Of a DNA stretch of 64,000 nt, positions 52,801 to 61,652 are shown piece after piece. The stretch lies in NCBI GenBank assembly GCA_938031175.1, contig CALHGZ010000009.1:1-64000 (forward strand), written 5' to 3'. A program made the position numbers and the translations under genes. Under the pieces are notes generated by a model. The model saw only the letters and a list, made by a program, of their open reading frames with translations. It was not told the origin of the DNA and made no database searches. This stretch comes from Candidatus Kapaibacterium sp. (GTDB lineage: Bacteria > Bacteroidota > Ignavibacteria > Kapaibacteriales > UBA2268). How positions within the stretch are numbered: position 1 is the first letter of the stretch; each line of letters starts with the position of its first letter.

Positions 52801-53028
52801 TAATATTCCTTTAAGATTGTCTTCAATTATTTGAACAACGCCTTTTTCAATTTCTTCAGGTGAAGCACCCGGATAGACAATTTGAATAAATATAATTTTG
52901 CGTTCAATTTCAGGGAAGAATGAAAACTTGATACTTAATAAAGCGATTATACCAAATATTGCTATAAATATTTTTATTACATTTGTCCATATAGGATATT
53001 TAATGAAATAAGCTAATAGAGATTTCAT
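49828..53028 (-). CDS. RND-type efflux transporter (AcrB/MMPL superfamily)
   Basis: This inner-membrane proton-driven pump of 1066 residues has the RND layout: helix 1 (12-30), a large periplasmic porter loop (VYPGASPEEIEKGVVQIIED at 50-69; RIPSFPIGMEPPVIFKAPQVD near 116-136), helices 2-6 near 335-490, a second porter loop and helices 8-12 (about 870-1030). In helix 4, VVIGMLVDNSIVV carries Asp-Asn where many HAE pumps have Asp-Asp. The second half has ALMGVIVNNSIVFI. It works with the MFP and TolC encoded beside it. The substrate is unknown. The 28-base spacing to the MFP gene supports co-transcription. Confidence 0.95.
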   Translation of the reverse strand: MKSLLAYFIKYPIWTNVIKIFIAIFGIIALLSIKFSFFPEIERKIIFIQIVYPGASPEEIEKGVVQIIEDNLKGILGIERYVSTSRENTATITIDVFQNSDVDEVLQEVKNAVDRIPSFPIGMEPPVIFKAPQVDFALSFSISGDVDLFTLKRVAQQIEQDLRQNEGISQISLAGFPNEEIIIYVNEENLRKYNITFDNITRAIRSANQDITAGNLKTFDEELIIRLKNKSYYAEELLDIPIKTSPDGSLIKLKDIANVRNEWADVPQRIFVDGKPAVIVNVSKILGEDILKIKEKVINYINEFNSKNDKIRATVLDDITISLQQRLNLLINNGLAGAVLVLLALSLFINLRLALWVALSIPFSFLGMFLAGFIFGITINVISLFGCIVVIGMLVDNSIVVSEQAYQYTEKGLNPYLSALNGSTTVAVSVFFAVLTTIIMFIPLFFLEGRSGTQMPEMAFVVIFALIFSLIEALFILPVHLAHSKALIMNNKKSKIRTIIDKILMYPRDYWYNGTLRFFIKNKILVFAIALFMTLITIGAFQGGIIGATFFPFLDADTFEISLVLPAGNREAKTLEILNKIEKAAWEVNEELKLKYPDRGNIILHIRKSVGIGATSLFGAVETGGSNVGTLRIYMLSGEERNLDSYIIINAIREKVGPVYEAEKLAYGEGSLFGKPISISLVGFNLDDLENAKDELKEKMRTLPDLRDITDNDPQGLREIIIKPNAKAHILGLTNLDIARQIRQGYFGDEVQRLQRGIDEIKVWVKYSEEDRSTLQNFEKMRIRTLSGQEFPLIEIADYEIQRGSISINHLNGMREIKIEAELVDQTAEVPPILNKVKNDMLKEILNKYPSVKTALSGQEREITKTAVSSRTALSVALVAWFILIILSFRSYSYAIIVIMLVPLGFIGAAWGHFIQGMPISIMSAYGFLALMGVIVNNSIVFINTMNDYLRNGFKLEDSVIRSAIDRFRPILLTTFTTFLGLFPLLYEKSRQAQFLKPMAASVAYGLLFGTILTLIFLPIFILIFNKIKVYMKKLLTGVKPEPEEVEPAIKEKLWMEKNSTIIKID

Positions 53029-53055
53029 AATTTTTCAGATTAATTTAGGACATAT

Positions 53056-54174
53056 TTAGTTTTTTGGTAAGGCTTCGAATTTTGAACCTAAAATAACATT
53101 AGTAAGAGATTCTTCAATAACTTTTACATTATTATCTATTCCTCTAAGGTACGCATATTTTTCATCTAATCTGACCACATCAACTTCTTTTTTGTCAATA
53201 ACACCATTATTGATAACATATACAAATTGATTATTGTATAAAGCTTTTCGTGGAATTCTCAATACATTTTGTATTTCTTCCCCTTCGATTTCAGCTTTAA
53301 GGTACATACCATCCTTTAATTCAGTACCTTTCAAAGCAACAAAGACTTTAATAGTTTGGGTATTTTGATCAATATTTTTTGCGATGCGTGTAATAGGTCC
53401 TGTTAACTCATAATTTAATTCTGCACCTGTTACTTTCGCAATGTTGTATGTTTTAAGATATGGTAATTCTTTTGCTTCGACTGAAAGCTCAAGTTCAAAG
53501 TCATTGGTACCAGCGAACTCAGCAAGTTTTATAAGAGGGCGTACTAAAGCACCTTGATTAATCATTACTGCTGTTAAAGTTCCCGAAAATGGGGCTCGGA
53601 TAGTATGTTTATCTAATCTTGTTTCTAAGCTTTTTATTGAATAATAAAGTTTGTAAATGTTTCTGGAAGCAAGAAAATATTTTTCTTTTGGTGAGTTAGG
53701 TTGAGGTAAGTCAGCTAATTTATTTTCAAAATCAAAATTTTCAAGGTATTTTTCCCATTTATTGAAAGCATCAGGAAAATCATATTTCAAATCGGGCAGA
53801 ATTTTAGCCAAAGTATTTAGAAAATCACTTTTAGTCGAATAAAGATTCATTCTTAGCTCAGAATCATCAATTCTTAGCATAATTTCACCTTTGGCGAAAT
53901 AAGTACCTACTTTAAAAGGCTTTGATGATTCTTCAACGATACCTGTAACTTCTGATAATAATTCGATTTTGTAGGTCGAGGTTAATCTTCCGTAAGCTGT
54001 AATGATAGCTTTATAATCGGAATATTTGACGTCGCTTGCATTGACAAACCTAACAGGTGGAGGTAATTTTTTTTCTTCTGGTGTTTCTTTCATCCCTCTG
54101 AAAACTCTCATAATAAAAAAGCCAATTGCAATAATTAATATTGCAATGATTATCATTAAAATGCGCTTGTTCAT
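53056..54174 (-). CDS. Periplasmic adaptor (membrane fusion protein, HlyD/AcrA family)
   Basis: This adaptor of 372 residues has one N-terminal membrane anchor (MNKRILMIIIAILIIAIGFFI). A biotinyl-lipoyl-like half follows (IELLSEVTGIVEESSKPFKVGTYFAKGEIMLRID near 70-103). A helical hairpin lies near 105-190, the second lipoyl half is IRAPFSGTLTAVMINQGALV near 192, and beta-barrel and membrane-proximal parts follow. It links the RND pump to TolC. A MarR operator-like site lies 46 bases upstream of its ATG, inside the end of marR, so it may also have its own controlled promoter. Confidence 0.93.
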   Translation of the reverse strand: MNKRILMIIIAILIIAIGFFIMRVFRGMKETPEEKKLPPPVRFVNASDVKYSDYKAIITAYGRLTSTYKIELLSEVTGIVEESSKPFKVGTYFAKGEIMLRIDDSELRMNLYSTKSDFLNTLAKILPDLKYDFPDAFNKWEKYLENFDFENKLADLPQPNSPKEKYFLASRNIYKLYYSIKSLETRLDKHTIRAPFSGTLTAVMINQGALVRPLIKLAEFAGTNDFELELSVEAKELPYLKTYNIAKVTGAELNYELTGPITRIAKNIDQNTQTIKVFVALKGTELKDGMYLKAEIEGEEIQNVLRIPRKALYNNQFVYVINNGVIDKKEVDVVRLDEKYAYLRGIDNNVKVIEESLTNVILGSKFEALPKN

Positions 54175-54219
54175 AATGTATTAATTCCATTTTCTGTTGA
54201 TAATAATTTTTTAAATGAT

Positions 54220-54233
54220 GTTGTATATGCAAC
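54220..54233. promoter_or_regulatory. MarR-type operator candidate before the adaptor gene
   Basis: GTTGTATATGCAAC is a near-palindrome (the reverse complement differs at two positions). The identical 14-mer occurs once more, just upstream of marR (54684-54697), and flanking bases match when one copy is inverted (ATGTT...AACTAAATTT). Size and symmetry fit a MarR dimer. Confidence 0.65.
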
Positions 54234-54676
54234 TAAATTTCAATTAAATTATTGTGTATTTTTCTTAAAATTCTTTTAAGTTCTGAAATTTCGTTTTCGT
54301 TAAGATTATAGATAGCTTTTTCTTGAATGTTTTCAGCAATTGGAACCAACTTATTCTGTAATTCCTTACCATAGTGAGTCAAATAAATTAGATTATTTCT
54401 TCGATTTTTTCTATCTGGTACTCTGATGATTAAATTACGCCGTTCCATATTGTTTATAATACGGGTAATTGTTGTTTTTTCTTTGCCTATGCAATTGATT
54501 ATTTCTTGCTGAGATAAACCGTTTTTGTACCAAAGCATCATCAGAACTTGCCACATTTCAACAGTAATGTCGAATCCGGACTCTTGAAATACTTTCGTAG
54601 TTGTATTTCTAAATAATCGAGCTGTATAAGCTATATAAAACCAAATATTGTCGTGTATTTTTTCTAATTCATTCAT
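54233..54676 (-). CDS. MarR family transcriptional regulator
   Basis: This winged-helix regulator of 147 residues has the typical order: an N-terminal dimer helix (NIWFYIAYTARLFRNTTTKVF), MWQVLMMLWYKNGLSQQEI, recognition region KTTITRIINNMERRNLIIRV, and the wing VPDRKNRRNNLIYLTHYG with the DxR motif. ATG 54676 is chosen; longer in-frame TTG starts run through the operator. It heads the efflux operon, and two copies of a GTTGTATATGCAAC palindrome flank it. It is therefore probably an autorepressor of marR and the pump genes, relieved by a pump substrate. Confidence 0.92.
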   Translation of the reverse strand: MNELEKIHDNIWFYIAYTARLFRNTTTKVFQESGFDITVEMWQVLMMLWYKNGLSQQEIINCIGKEKTTITRIINNMERRNLIIRVPDRKNRRNNLIYLTHYGKELQNKLVPIAENIQEKAIYNLNENEISELKRILRKIHNNLIEI

Positions 54677-54683
54677 AAATTTA

Positions 54684-54697
54684 GTTGTATATGCAAC
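54684..54697. promoter_or_regulatory. MarR-type operator candidate before marR
   Basis: This second copy of GTTGTATATGCAAC ends 7 bases upstream of the marR ATG, where bound repressor would block initiation. It matches the copy at 54220-54233 exactly. Apart from this site and the dapA promoter, the 54677-55004 gap shows only AT-rich DNA. Confidence 0.7.
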
Positions 54698-54930
54698 ATA
54701 CAAAATTAAATATTTTTTTTGTTAAAAAAAAATTTGAAATTATTTAAAATTTTAGTTAATCAGTTTTGAATAAATAAAAGTAAGGTCTATATTAATTATA
54801 TTTAGGAAATAAGCTATTTATCATTAATAAATATATAATTATTAAAAACTATAACTTGATGGAAATATTGTAATTTCTTTTTATAAAGTTATTTAGGCTC
54901 AGCAATAGTTATTAGATAAGAATAAAAATT

Positions 54931-54963
54931 TTTGGCAATATATATGAAAAATTATTATCTTTA
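54931..54963 (+). promoter_or_regulatory. Bacteroidota-type promoter of dapA
   Basis: TTTG (54931-54934), 21 bases, then TATCTTTA (54956-54963). This fits the Bacteroidetes sigma-ABfr consensus TTTG-N19-21-TAnnTTTG except for the last base. It is 41 bases upstream of the dapA ATG. Confidence 0.5.
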
Positions 54964-55004
54964 CGTAATATAAATTTAACAATACTAATTATAGAGGATG
55001 TTAG

Positions 55005-55916
55005 ATGAGTGACCCATTGTTTGTAGGCACAGCAACAGCGATAGTAACTCCATTCAAGGAAAATGGTAGTATAGATTATAGAGCATTCAAGAAATTAATA
55101 GAAGATCAAATAGCTAATCAGATAGAAGCGATTGTAGTTTGTGGCTCAACTGGCGAGAGCGCTACGCTCTCAAATAAAGAGAAAATATCTTTAATAACGA
55201 GTGCAATTGAATACGCAGATAAACGAATAAAAATTATAGCAGGAACAGGTTCTAATAATACACAGCAAACTATAGATTTGACTTTAATAGCTAAAGAACA
55301 CGGTGCTGATGGTGTTCTACTTGTAGCTCCATATTATAACAAGCCTAATCAGGAAGGTATTTTTCGTCATTTCAAAGCAATTGCTGATTTAGTTAATATT
55401 CCACAGATTATATATAATGTACCATCGCGCACTGGGGTTAACATCACTGCTGAAACCCAGATTAGGATTGCAAATGAATGTATAAATGTGGTTGGGACTA
55501 AGGAAGCAAGTGGTAATTTGGAACAAATTGCACATATAATTAAAAATGCTCCATCTCATTTTTATGTTTATAGTGGAGATGATGTATTAACATTGCCGGC
55601 AATAGCCATAGGAGCTAAAGGAGTTATATCTGTAATTTCGAATTATGCACCAAAGCAGTTTGGGGATATGGTTCGTTATGCATTAAATCAGCAATTTGCT
55701 GAAGCTCAAATTATTTTTTATGAACTACTTGAACTTATGACCCTCAATTTTGTTGAAAGTAATCCTGCACCTGTTAAAGCAATAATGAAGTTACTTGGAA
55801 TGTGCAATGAAACTTTACGCCTACCTCTTATACCGATAAAAAGCGAAAATCGCCTGCGTATTCTTAATGCTTTAAATAGTGTCGGATTTACAGTTAAACG
55901 CTCAGCTAAGCCATAG
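55005..55916 (+). CDS. dapA: 4-hydroxy-tetrahydrodipicolinate synthase
   Basis: This class I aldolase of 303 residues condenses pyruvate with aspartate semialdehyde in lysine and diaminopimelate synthesis. Visible motifs are VCGSTGESATLS near 45-56 (substrate-binding Thr-Gly-Glu), YYNKPNQEGIFRHF near 109-122, YNVPSRTGVN near 136-145 (active Tyr), and VGTKEASGNLEQ near 162-173, whose Lys forms the Schiff base. Length is standard. GAGGATGTTAG precedes the ATG. It is the only gene of the pathway in the window and is probably transcribed alone. Confidence 0.96.
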   Translation: MSDPLFVGTATAIVTPFKENGSIDYRAFKKLIEDQIANQIEAIVVCGSTGESATLSNKEKISLITSAIEYADKRIKIIAGTGSNNTQQTIDLTLIAKEHGADGVLLVAPYYNKPNQEGIFRHFKAIADLVNIPQIIYNVPSRTGVNITAETQIRIANECINVVGTKEASGNLEQIAHIIKNAPSHFYVYSGDDVLTLPAIAIGAKGVISVISNYAPKQFGDMVRYALNQQFAEAQIIFYELLELMTLNFVESNPAPVKAIMKLLGMCNETLRLPLIPIKSENRLRILNALNSVGFTVKRSAKP

Positions 55917-55923
55917 TTTGTGT

Positions 55924-56610
55924 TTAAAGTTCAGGTAATATAACTGCTTTTTCAATAAGTACATCGTATCTATAGCCAGCGCCGAAATCTTTATTTATGG
56001 CAATTTGTCCACGAACAATTATAATATCACCAACGTTAACAAATGCATCGGAGGTTACGAGTAAATCGAAACTATTTTTATCTCCTGTGCCATCTTGTAG
56101 ATGAATCCAATTCATACCTAAAATGTCGTCATTGAATTTAGTAACTTTCCCCTTCACAGTAACTATTTTACCATTTAAATTTTCTTTATCTTTATAAATT
56201 TGTTCAATAGTTAACCCTCCGGGTAATGGTTCAATTTTTATTGTTGTATCTTGTAGATTACCAATTTCAGGATGAATAAATTCAGGAGTTTTATATGGGG
56301 TTCTAGAGGCATCTTCAACGAATAAAATATGCTTAAATTCTTTTTCTAATGATTTACTGAAAAAATTTGTCATTTCCATAGCATTGGAATAATATAATGT
56401 ATCGCCTGTATTAACATCTTCCATAAAATTTGTAGCAATCCAATACTTATCTCCATTTTCTTTAACAAAGAAATAGCTGTAATTACCGCCAGAGGCTTTT
56501 TCTAATACTACTACCCTGTGATAACCTTCGGGTATTTCTTCTTCTTTTTGGCAAGAAACAACTATAATTGATACTAAAAAATATGATAGTAATTTAAAGA
56601 TTGCTTTCAT
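55924..56610 (-). CDS. Lipoprotein with OB-fold nucleic-acid-binding-like domain
   Basis: The ATG at 56610 gives a lipoprotein signal (MKAIFKLLSYFLVSIIVVSC); a start 39 bases upstream is less likely. The first domain (about 25-100) contains VVVLEKASGGNYSYFFVKENGDKYWIA. The second (about 140-228) looks like an OB fold, LNGKIVTVKGKVTKFNDDILGMNWIHLQDGTG then VNVGDIIIVRGQI, as in secreted 'tRNA_anti-like' proteins. Its ligand is unknown. It ends 8 bases from the dapA stop on the opposite strand. Confidence 0.8.
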   Translation of the reverse strand: MKAIFKLLSYFLVSIIVVSCQKEEEIPEGYHRVVVLEKASGGNYSYFFVKENGDKYWIATNFMEDVNTGDTLYYSNAMEMTNFFSKSLEKEFKHILFVEDASRTPYKTPEFIHPEIGNLQDTTIKIEPLPGGLTIEQIYKDKENLNGKIVTVKGKVTKFNDDILGMNWIHLQDGTGDKNSFDLLVTSDAFVNVGDIIIVRGQIAINKDFGAGYRYDVLIEKAVILPEL

Positions 56611-56745
56611 AGAACTCAATTTGATAGTGATTATAATTCTAATATGCAAAATAATAAAAAATTATAAATTGTTGGAATTAATCAGTAACTAAGTTAATGT
56701 TTAGTTGTTATTAAATTCAGTTGTATAACTTTTTTGGAACTTTAT

Positions 56746-57420
56746 ATGAAGTACATTATACTAATATTTTTTATAACTTATTTAATGAATTTAAATTTTA
56801 GCGATGCAAGAGAATTTAGGGTAGCTCAGATTCCTAATGGTAATAAATTCCAGTGTTTAACTTGTCATATTACTCAAGGAGGACCGAGAAATAATTTTGG
56901 TAAGGATGTGGGGACTAAATTTTTAGATATGAGTGGAAATGTAAAATGGGGACCAGACTTAGCTAAGCTTGATTCGGATGGTGATGGATTTACTAATGGT
57001 GAAGAACTTGGCGATCCGGAAGGTATTTGGGAAATTGGCAATCCAGACCCTATTGTGATGGGTGGTGTATATAACCCCGGTGATAAAAATAGTAAGCCAA
57101 ATGTTGGATTTGTTGTGGATGCTGATAATATTCCAGATGATGCAAAAATTTCCTTATTTGAAGTTATGCCCTCGACTATTTATGATTTGGCTGAAATTAC
57201 TATTAGCGTTAGGAACGGGTATCATTTCAAAATTGAAATATTTAATCTATTTGGTTTAAGGGTCGGAACTATTTTGAATGACTACATTGTACCTGGCGAA
57301 TGTAGAATTCCAATTAATATTAATGATTTTGAGAAAGAGAAGATTGGGTCTGGATTTTATATCTTAAGGCTATCTTATGATTCGAATGCTATTATTCGCA
57401 AAATTTTTATTTTAAAATAA
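56746..57420 (+). CDS. Secreted cytochrome-like protein with Ca-binding repeat and T9SS sorting domain
   Basis: This is a protein of 224 residues with a signal peptide (residues 1-21). KFQCLTCHITQGGPRNNFG holds one heme-attachment motif CxxCH (Cys37, Cys40, His41). LDSDGDGFTNGEELGDPEG near 75-93 is a calcium-binding, thrombospondin-type-3-like loop. The last 75 residues match a type A T9SS C-terminal domain: IEIFNLFGLRVG, then KIGSGFYILRLSYDSNAIIRKIFILK-like ending. No Met suited as distal heme ligand is obvious in the short domain. It should be exported by Sec, loaded with heme in the periplasm, then moved to the surface by T9SS. Function in redox sensing or electron transfer is inference. 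Confidence 0.8.
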   Translation: MKYIILIFFITYLMNLNFSDAREFRVAQIPNGNKFQCLTCHITQGGPRNNFGKDVGTKFLDMSGNVKWGPDLAKLDSDGDGFTNGEELGDPEGIWEIGNPDPIVMGGVYNPGDKNSKPNVGFVVDADNIPDDAKISLFEVMPSTIYDLAEITISVRNGYHFKIEIFNLFGLRVGTILNDYIVPGECRIPININDFEKEKIGSGFYILRLSYDSNAIIRKIFILK

Positions 57421-57694
57421 TTTTATCTTTAAGCAAAGAAATAAAGAAAATATGAAAAATGCAAGTATGTGAATCGGGTAAATTTGAGTTGTCGCAAATG
57501 TAATTAAAATTACAAGTGGTACTGTATTAGTCTATATGCTTTTTTTTATTCACTGGATTATTTCAGTTTTAATTTATTACTTGAAGGCTGTTAAATAATA
57601 TTATTTTAAAATAGACTCATCGTTTTATGGTGCATTTTCACAAATTTTTATTCTAAAAATTTGATACAAGTTTTAAGAATTAATATATCATAAA

Positions 57695-57723
57695 AAAGAG
57701 GCACTGAAATTCAGTGCCTCTTT
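57695..57723. terminator. Terminator hairpin after nrdJ (bidirectional)
   Basis: AAAGAGGCACTGA and TCAGTGCCTCTTT form a perfect 13-bp stem around AAT. It lies 25 bases past the nrdJ stop on the minus strand (A-run on the left reads as U-run there) and also faces the plus-strand cytochrome-like gene. 57421-57694 shows nothing else. Confidence 0.88.
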
Positions 57724-57747
57724 GAATTTACTTCAGTAATATAAGAT

Positions 57748-60700
57748 TTAAGAACAGCCGGTTGTAGATCCGCATTCTTCGCAAACACTACAATTTCCAT
57801 TACGTTTTACCCGCATCGAACCACAATTTTCGCATTGTTCACCAGTATAACCTTGTTGAACTGCAACGTTGGGATTGATTTTTATTTTTGTGCCATTAGA
57901 TACTAAAGCAACAGGTATTTCAACTGGTACATTTGTTGTTATTGTTTGAGCGAATGTTTCTTTCTGTTTAGTTGATTCGTTATCGTTTTTTTCTTTATTC
58001 TGTTCAATTGGATTAATTTGTTTGGAAATTTCTTGTGATTCGCTTGGAGTATTTTCAGGTTGTTTATCGGTAAAATCTTCGTTATGAATATCATCAACAG
58101 GTTTCACATGGACAAAATCGGTTCTTTTTAGATAGTCATAGCCAAGAGAGCGGAAAACATAGTCAAGTATAGATGTGGCATTTTTGATAGCTTCGTGACC
58201 GGAGACAACCCCTGAGGGATCGAACCTGGTGTACACGAAAGTATCAACTAATTCTTCAAGTGGTATTCCGTATTGTAAAGCTTTTGATGCTAATATTGCA
58301 AAGCTATTAAGTAATCCTCTGAAAGCAGCTCCTTCTTTGTACATATCTATAAAGATTTCACCAAGCGAGCCGTCATCGTATTCTCCTGTTCTAAGATATA
58401 CCTTGTGTCTTCCAATATATGCTTCTCTAATGTGTCCGTGACGTTTAGGGGGTAATTTGTATCTTTCTGGTCTGGGACGCATACGTTGGTTAATCATTTT
58501 TTGAACAGCTTCAGCTCCGATTGTTTCATCAATAGTTTCTTCATCACCAAGCATAACAACTTCGTCTATTTCATCATAATTAGCTGAATTCAATGGCTGG
58601 GATAATTTAGAACCATCTCTGTAAATTGAAATAGCCTTGAGCATCATTTTCCAAGATTTTAGATATACCTCACCTATTTCAGCAACAGAAACATTCGAGG
58701 GCATATTAACAGTTTTAGATATGGCTCCGGATATGAATGGTTGAGCAGCAGCAATGATTTTTATATGCGCCATGTAATGAATAAATCTTTTCCCTTTTTT
58801 TCCACATTTATTAGCGGTATCGAAAATAGGCAAATGTTCATCTTTTAGGTGTGGGGCTCCTTCGAGCATTAAAGTTCCGCATATATATTCATTTGCAGTT
58901 TCAATATCATTATCGCTGAAGCCCAAAGCTTTGAGTAAATCGAATTTGGGGTCACTTATTTCTTCGTCGGTGAAGCTTAACTTCTTAAGGAAATCATCAC
59001 CGAGCACCCAACGATTAAATGCAAATTTGATATCGAAAACGTTATCGAGCATATTTTCAACAGCTTCTATTTTTTCATCTGTGAATCCTTTTTCTTTTAG
59101 AGTCTTTTTATTTATGGATGGGCATCCAATCAATGTTCCGTGTCCTTTGCAATATTTTTCAATATCTTCAATTTGTTTTTCTGAGTAACCTAGACGAGCT
59201 AAAGCTTTTCTGACTGATTGATTGACAATTTTAAAGTATCCGCCTCCGGCTAGTTTTTTATATTTCACTATTGCGAAATCTGGTTCAATGCCAGTTGTAT
59301 CGCAATCCATGACCAGCCCGATAGTGCCTGTTGGAGCTAGTACAGTAACTTGGGCATTTCTGAAGCCGTATAATTCACCTAATTCAAGAGCTTTATCCCA
59401 AGTTTGCTTAGCTGCGTAAGCTAAGTATTCAGGACAATATTTTGGATTAATACCCATTGGTCGAATTGAAAGTCCTTCGTACTCAGAATAAGGAGCATTA
59501 TATGCAGCTCGTCGGTGATTACGAATGACTCTTAGCATATGTTTTTTGTTTAATTCATATTTTTGGAATGGCCCTAATTCTTTAGCCATTTCCGCAGATG
59601 TTGCGTAAGCTTCGCCAGTCATTATTGCTGTTATAGCTCCTGTAAGAGCAAGGGCTTCAGGAGAATCATAAGGGATACCGCTAACCATGAGTAAACTACC
59701 TAAATTTGCGTATCCTAAACCTAAAGTTCGAAATTCATAGCTCAATTGAGCAATTTTTTTCGATGGGAAGTGAGCCATCAATACTGAGATTTCCAGTATT
59801 ACTGTCCAAATTCTGACTGTATGTTTGAAATCTTCAATTTTAAACATACCAGTTTCTTCGTCTAAGAAATGAATTAAATTAATGCTGGCTAAATTACATG
59901 CCGTATCATCGAGAAACATATATTCGCTACAAGGATTGCTTGCATTGATTCGTCCGGATTCAGGGCAAGTATGCCATTCGTTAATAGTTGTGTCGAATTG
60001 TAAACCTGGGTCAGCAGATTTCCATGCAGAGAGAATGATTTTATCCCATAATTCTCTTGCCCTTACTCTCCGGGCAATACCGCCGTCTGTTCGCCAGTGA
60101 AGTTCCCACATTTCGTCATTTTCGACTGCGTTTAAAAATTCATTTGTGACGCGAACGGAATTATTAGAATTTTGTCCACTTACTGTATTATAAGCTTCAC
60201 TTTCGTAATGAGTGTCATAAACGGGGAAATTTAATGAGGTAAAGCCTTGTTTGACAAGCTCGAGTGTTCGATGTATGTAATTAAGTGGTATTCCACGATG
60301 GATAGCTCTTTTGATTAGTTTGTTAAGATTTTTATTCTCTTTGGGGTCAGTACCATTAGCAATTGCTTCTTCCATAATTGCTTGTAAAAACTTAGCAGCG
60401 ACTTTTGAACCGGCAACTAAAGCAGCAACTTTTTCTTCTTCTTTAGCTTTCCATTCGATGAATTCTTCGATATCCGGATGGTCAATATCCACAATGACCA
60501 TTTTTGCGGCTCTTCGTGTTGTACCACCGGATTTGATAGCACCTGCAGCTCGATCAAATATTTTCAAGAAGCTCATAAGTCCTGATGAATAACCACCGCC
60601 AGATAATTTTTCGCCACAGCCACGTAGAGTAGAAAAGTTAGTACCGGAGCCGCTTCCATATTTAAAGATGCGTGCTTCACGTGTGGCTAAATCAAAAATT

Positions 60701-61290
60701 CCACCTTCATTAACTAAATCGTCGTTAATTGATTGAATAAAGCAAGCATGTGGTTGTGGTCTTGAATATGCATCTTGAGATTCTTTTAGTTCTCCACTAT
60801 CTGGATCAACATAGTAATGTCCCTGTTTGTTTCCGGTGATACCATAGACTTGATACAAGCCAGTATTGAACCACTGAGGAGAATTTGGAGCTGCGATTTG
60901 TTTGAGAAGCATATAGACGGTTTCGTCATAGAAAATTTGGGCGTCTTCAGGTGTATCGAAATAATTATATTTTTCTCCCCAGAATTTCCAAGTATATGCA
61001 AGTCGATGAACAACCTGCTTAATCGAGGTTTCGGAACCAGTAATATGATTGCCTTGCTCGTCTAGTATAGGATTTCCATTGTTATCATATTGAGGAACAC
61101 CCGTTTTACGAAAATATTTTTGTGCAAGGATGTCAGTAGCTAATTGAGACCAATGGCTCGGTACTTCTACTTCCTGCATTTCAAAAACAATCGTTCCATC
61201 AGGATTTCGCAGAATTGATGTACGTTTTTTATATGTAAACATATCATAAGGTGAGATCCCATCTTTGGTATATTTTCTATAAAATTTCAT
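57748..61290 (-). CDS. nrdJ: Adenosylcobalamin-dependent ribonucleotide reductase (class II)
   Basis: This is a class II reductase of 1180 residues that makes deoxynucleotides without oxygen, using a B12-derived radical. HACFIQSINDDL and GSGSGTNFSTLRG near 190-225 form the active-site barrel start. NPCSEYMFLDDTACNLASINL near 450 carries the catalytic Cys and Glu. VTVLAPTGTIGLVMDCDTTG near 645-665 and a TSCPD-type region (LNSFAILASKALQYGIP near 990) follow. The C-terminal tail has CENCGSMRVKRNGNCSVCEECG, the redox or zinc cysteines typical of this large form. A strong GGAGGT lies 6 bases before the ATG. No intein or intron interrupts it. Confidence 0.96.
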   Translation of the reverse strand: MKFYRKYTKDGISPYDMFTYKKRTSILRNPDGTIVFEMQEVEVPSHWSQLATDILAQKYFRKTGVPQYDNNGNPILDEQGNHITGSETSIKQVVHRLAYTWKFWGEKYNYFDTPEDAQIFYDETVYMLLKQIAAPNSPQWFNTGLYQVYGITGNKQGHYYVDPDSGELKESQDAYSRPQPHACFIQSINDDLVNEGGIFDLATREARIFKYGSGSGTNFSTLRGCGEKLSGGGYSSGLMSFLKIFDRAAGAIKSGGTTRRAAKMVIVDIDHPDIEEFIEWKAKEEEKVAALVAGSKVAAKFLQAIMEEAIANGTDPKENKNLNKLIKRAIHRGIPLNYIHRTLELVKQGFTSLNFPVYDTHYESEAYNTVSGQNSNNSVRVTNEFLNAVENDEMWELHWRTDGGIARRVRARELWDKIILSAWKSADPGLQFDTTINEWHTCPESGRINASNPCSEYMFLDDTACNLASINLIHFLDEETGMFKIEDFKHTVRIWTVILEISVLMAHFPSKKIAQLSYEFRTLGLGYANLGSLLMVSGIPYDSPEALALTGAITAIMTGEAYATSAEMAKELGPFQKYELNKKHMLRVIRNHRRAAYNAPYSEYEGLSIRPMGINPKYCPEYLAYAAKQTWDKALELGELYGFRNAQVTVLAPTGTIGLVMDCDTTGIEPDFAIVKYKKLAGGGYFKIVNQSVRKALARLGYSEKQIEDIEKYCKGHGTLIGCPSINKKTLKEKGFTDEKIEAVENMLDNVFDIKFAFNRWVLGDDFLKKLSFTDEEISDPKFDLLKALGFSDNDIETANEYICGTLMLEGAPHLKDEHLPIFDTANKCGKKGKRFIHYMAHIKIIAAAQPFISGAISKTVNMPSNVSVAEIGEVYLKSWKMMLKAISIYRDGSKLSQPLNSANYDEIDEVVMLGDEETIDETIGAEAVQKMINQRMRPRPERYKLPPKRHGHIREAYIGRHKVYLRTGEYDDGSLGEIFIDMYKEGAAFRGLLNSFAILASKALQYGIPLEELVDTFVYTRFDPSGVVSGHEAIKNATSILDYVFRSLGYDYLKRTDFVHVKPVDDIHNEDFTDKQPENTPSESQEISKQINPIEQNKEKNDNESTKQKETFAQTITTNVPVEIPVALVSNGTKIKINPNVAVQQGYTGEQCENCGSMRVKRNGNCSVCEECGSTTGCS

Positions 61291-61652
61291 CAGACCTCCG
61301 TTTTTGGTGTATATAAGATTTTTTGCCGGATTACAGCAATTAAATTTAATTTGATTTTAATCTATTTATTTAAAAAATGATTGCCTCTTTATGCTTCATT
61401 TTTACTGCTAAGTTAAAAAAACCTATCAAAGTTAGAAAAATTTTCTTTTATAGAAAAAGAAAAGTTTTCAACAATTTTATTGTAATGAATTGAGTAAATA
61501 ATTGAAAAAAATGAAATAACAATTATAATTTGTGAAAATTTTAGCTACAACTAAATTTATATCATCAATTATTTATTTCGAGTTAAACCTGAGTTTAGTA
61601 TATATTAAAAAGAGAAGTAGAATTGCAGTAATTTTGTACAATTAAACATAAT
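61291..61652. other. Leader and intergenic region upstream of nrdJ
   Basis: The region is AT-rich with no gene. I looked on the minus strand for a cobalamin riboswitch (B12 box) and for paired NrdR boxes and recognised neither. It must hold the nrdJ promoter. Confidence 0.45.

Noticed and set aside
61291-61652. Cobalamin riboswitch before the B12-dependent reductase
   Set aside because: No B12 box or matching fold could be recognised on the minus strand.
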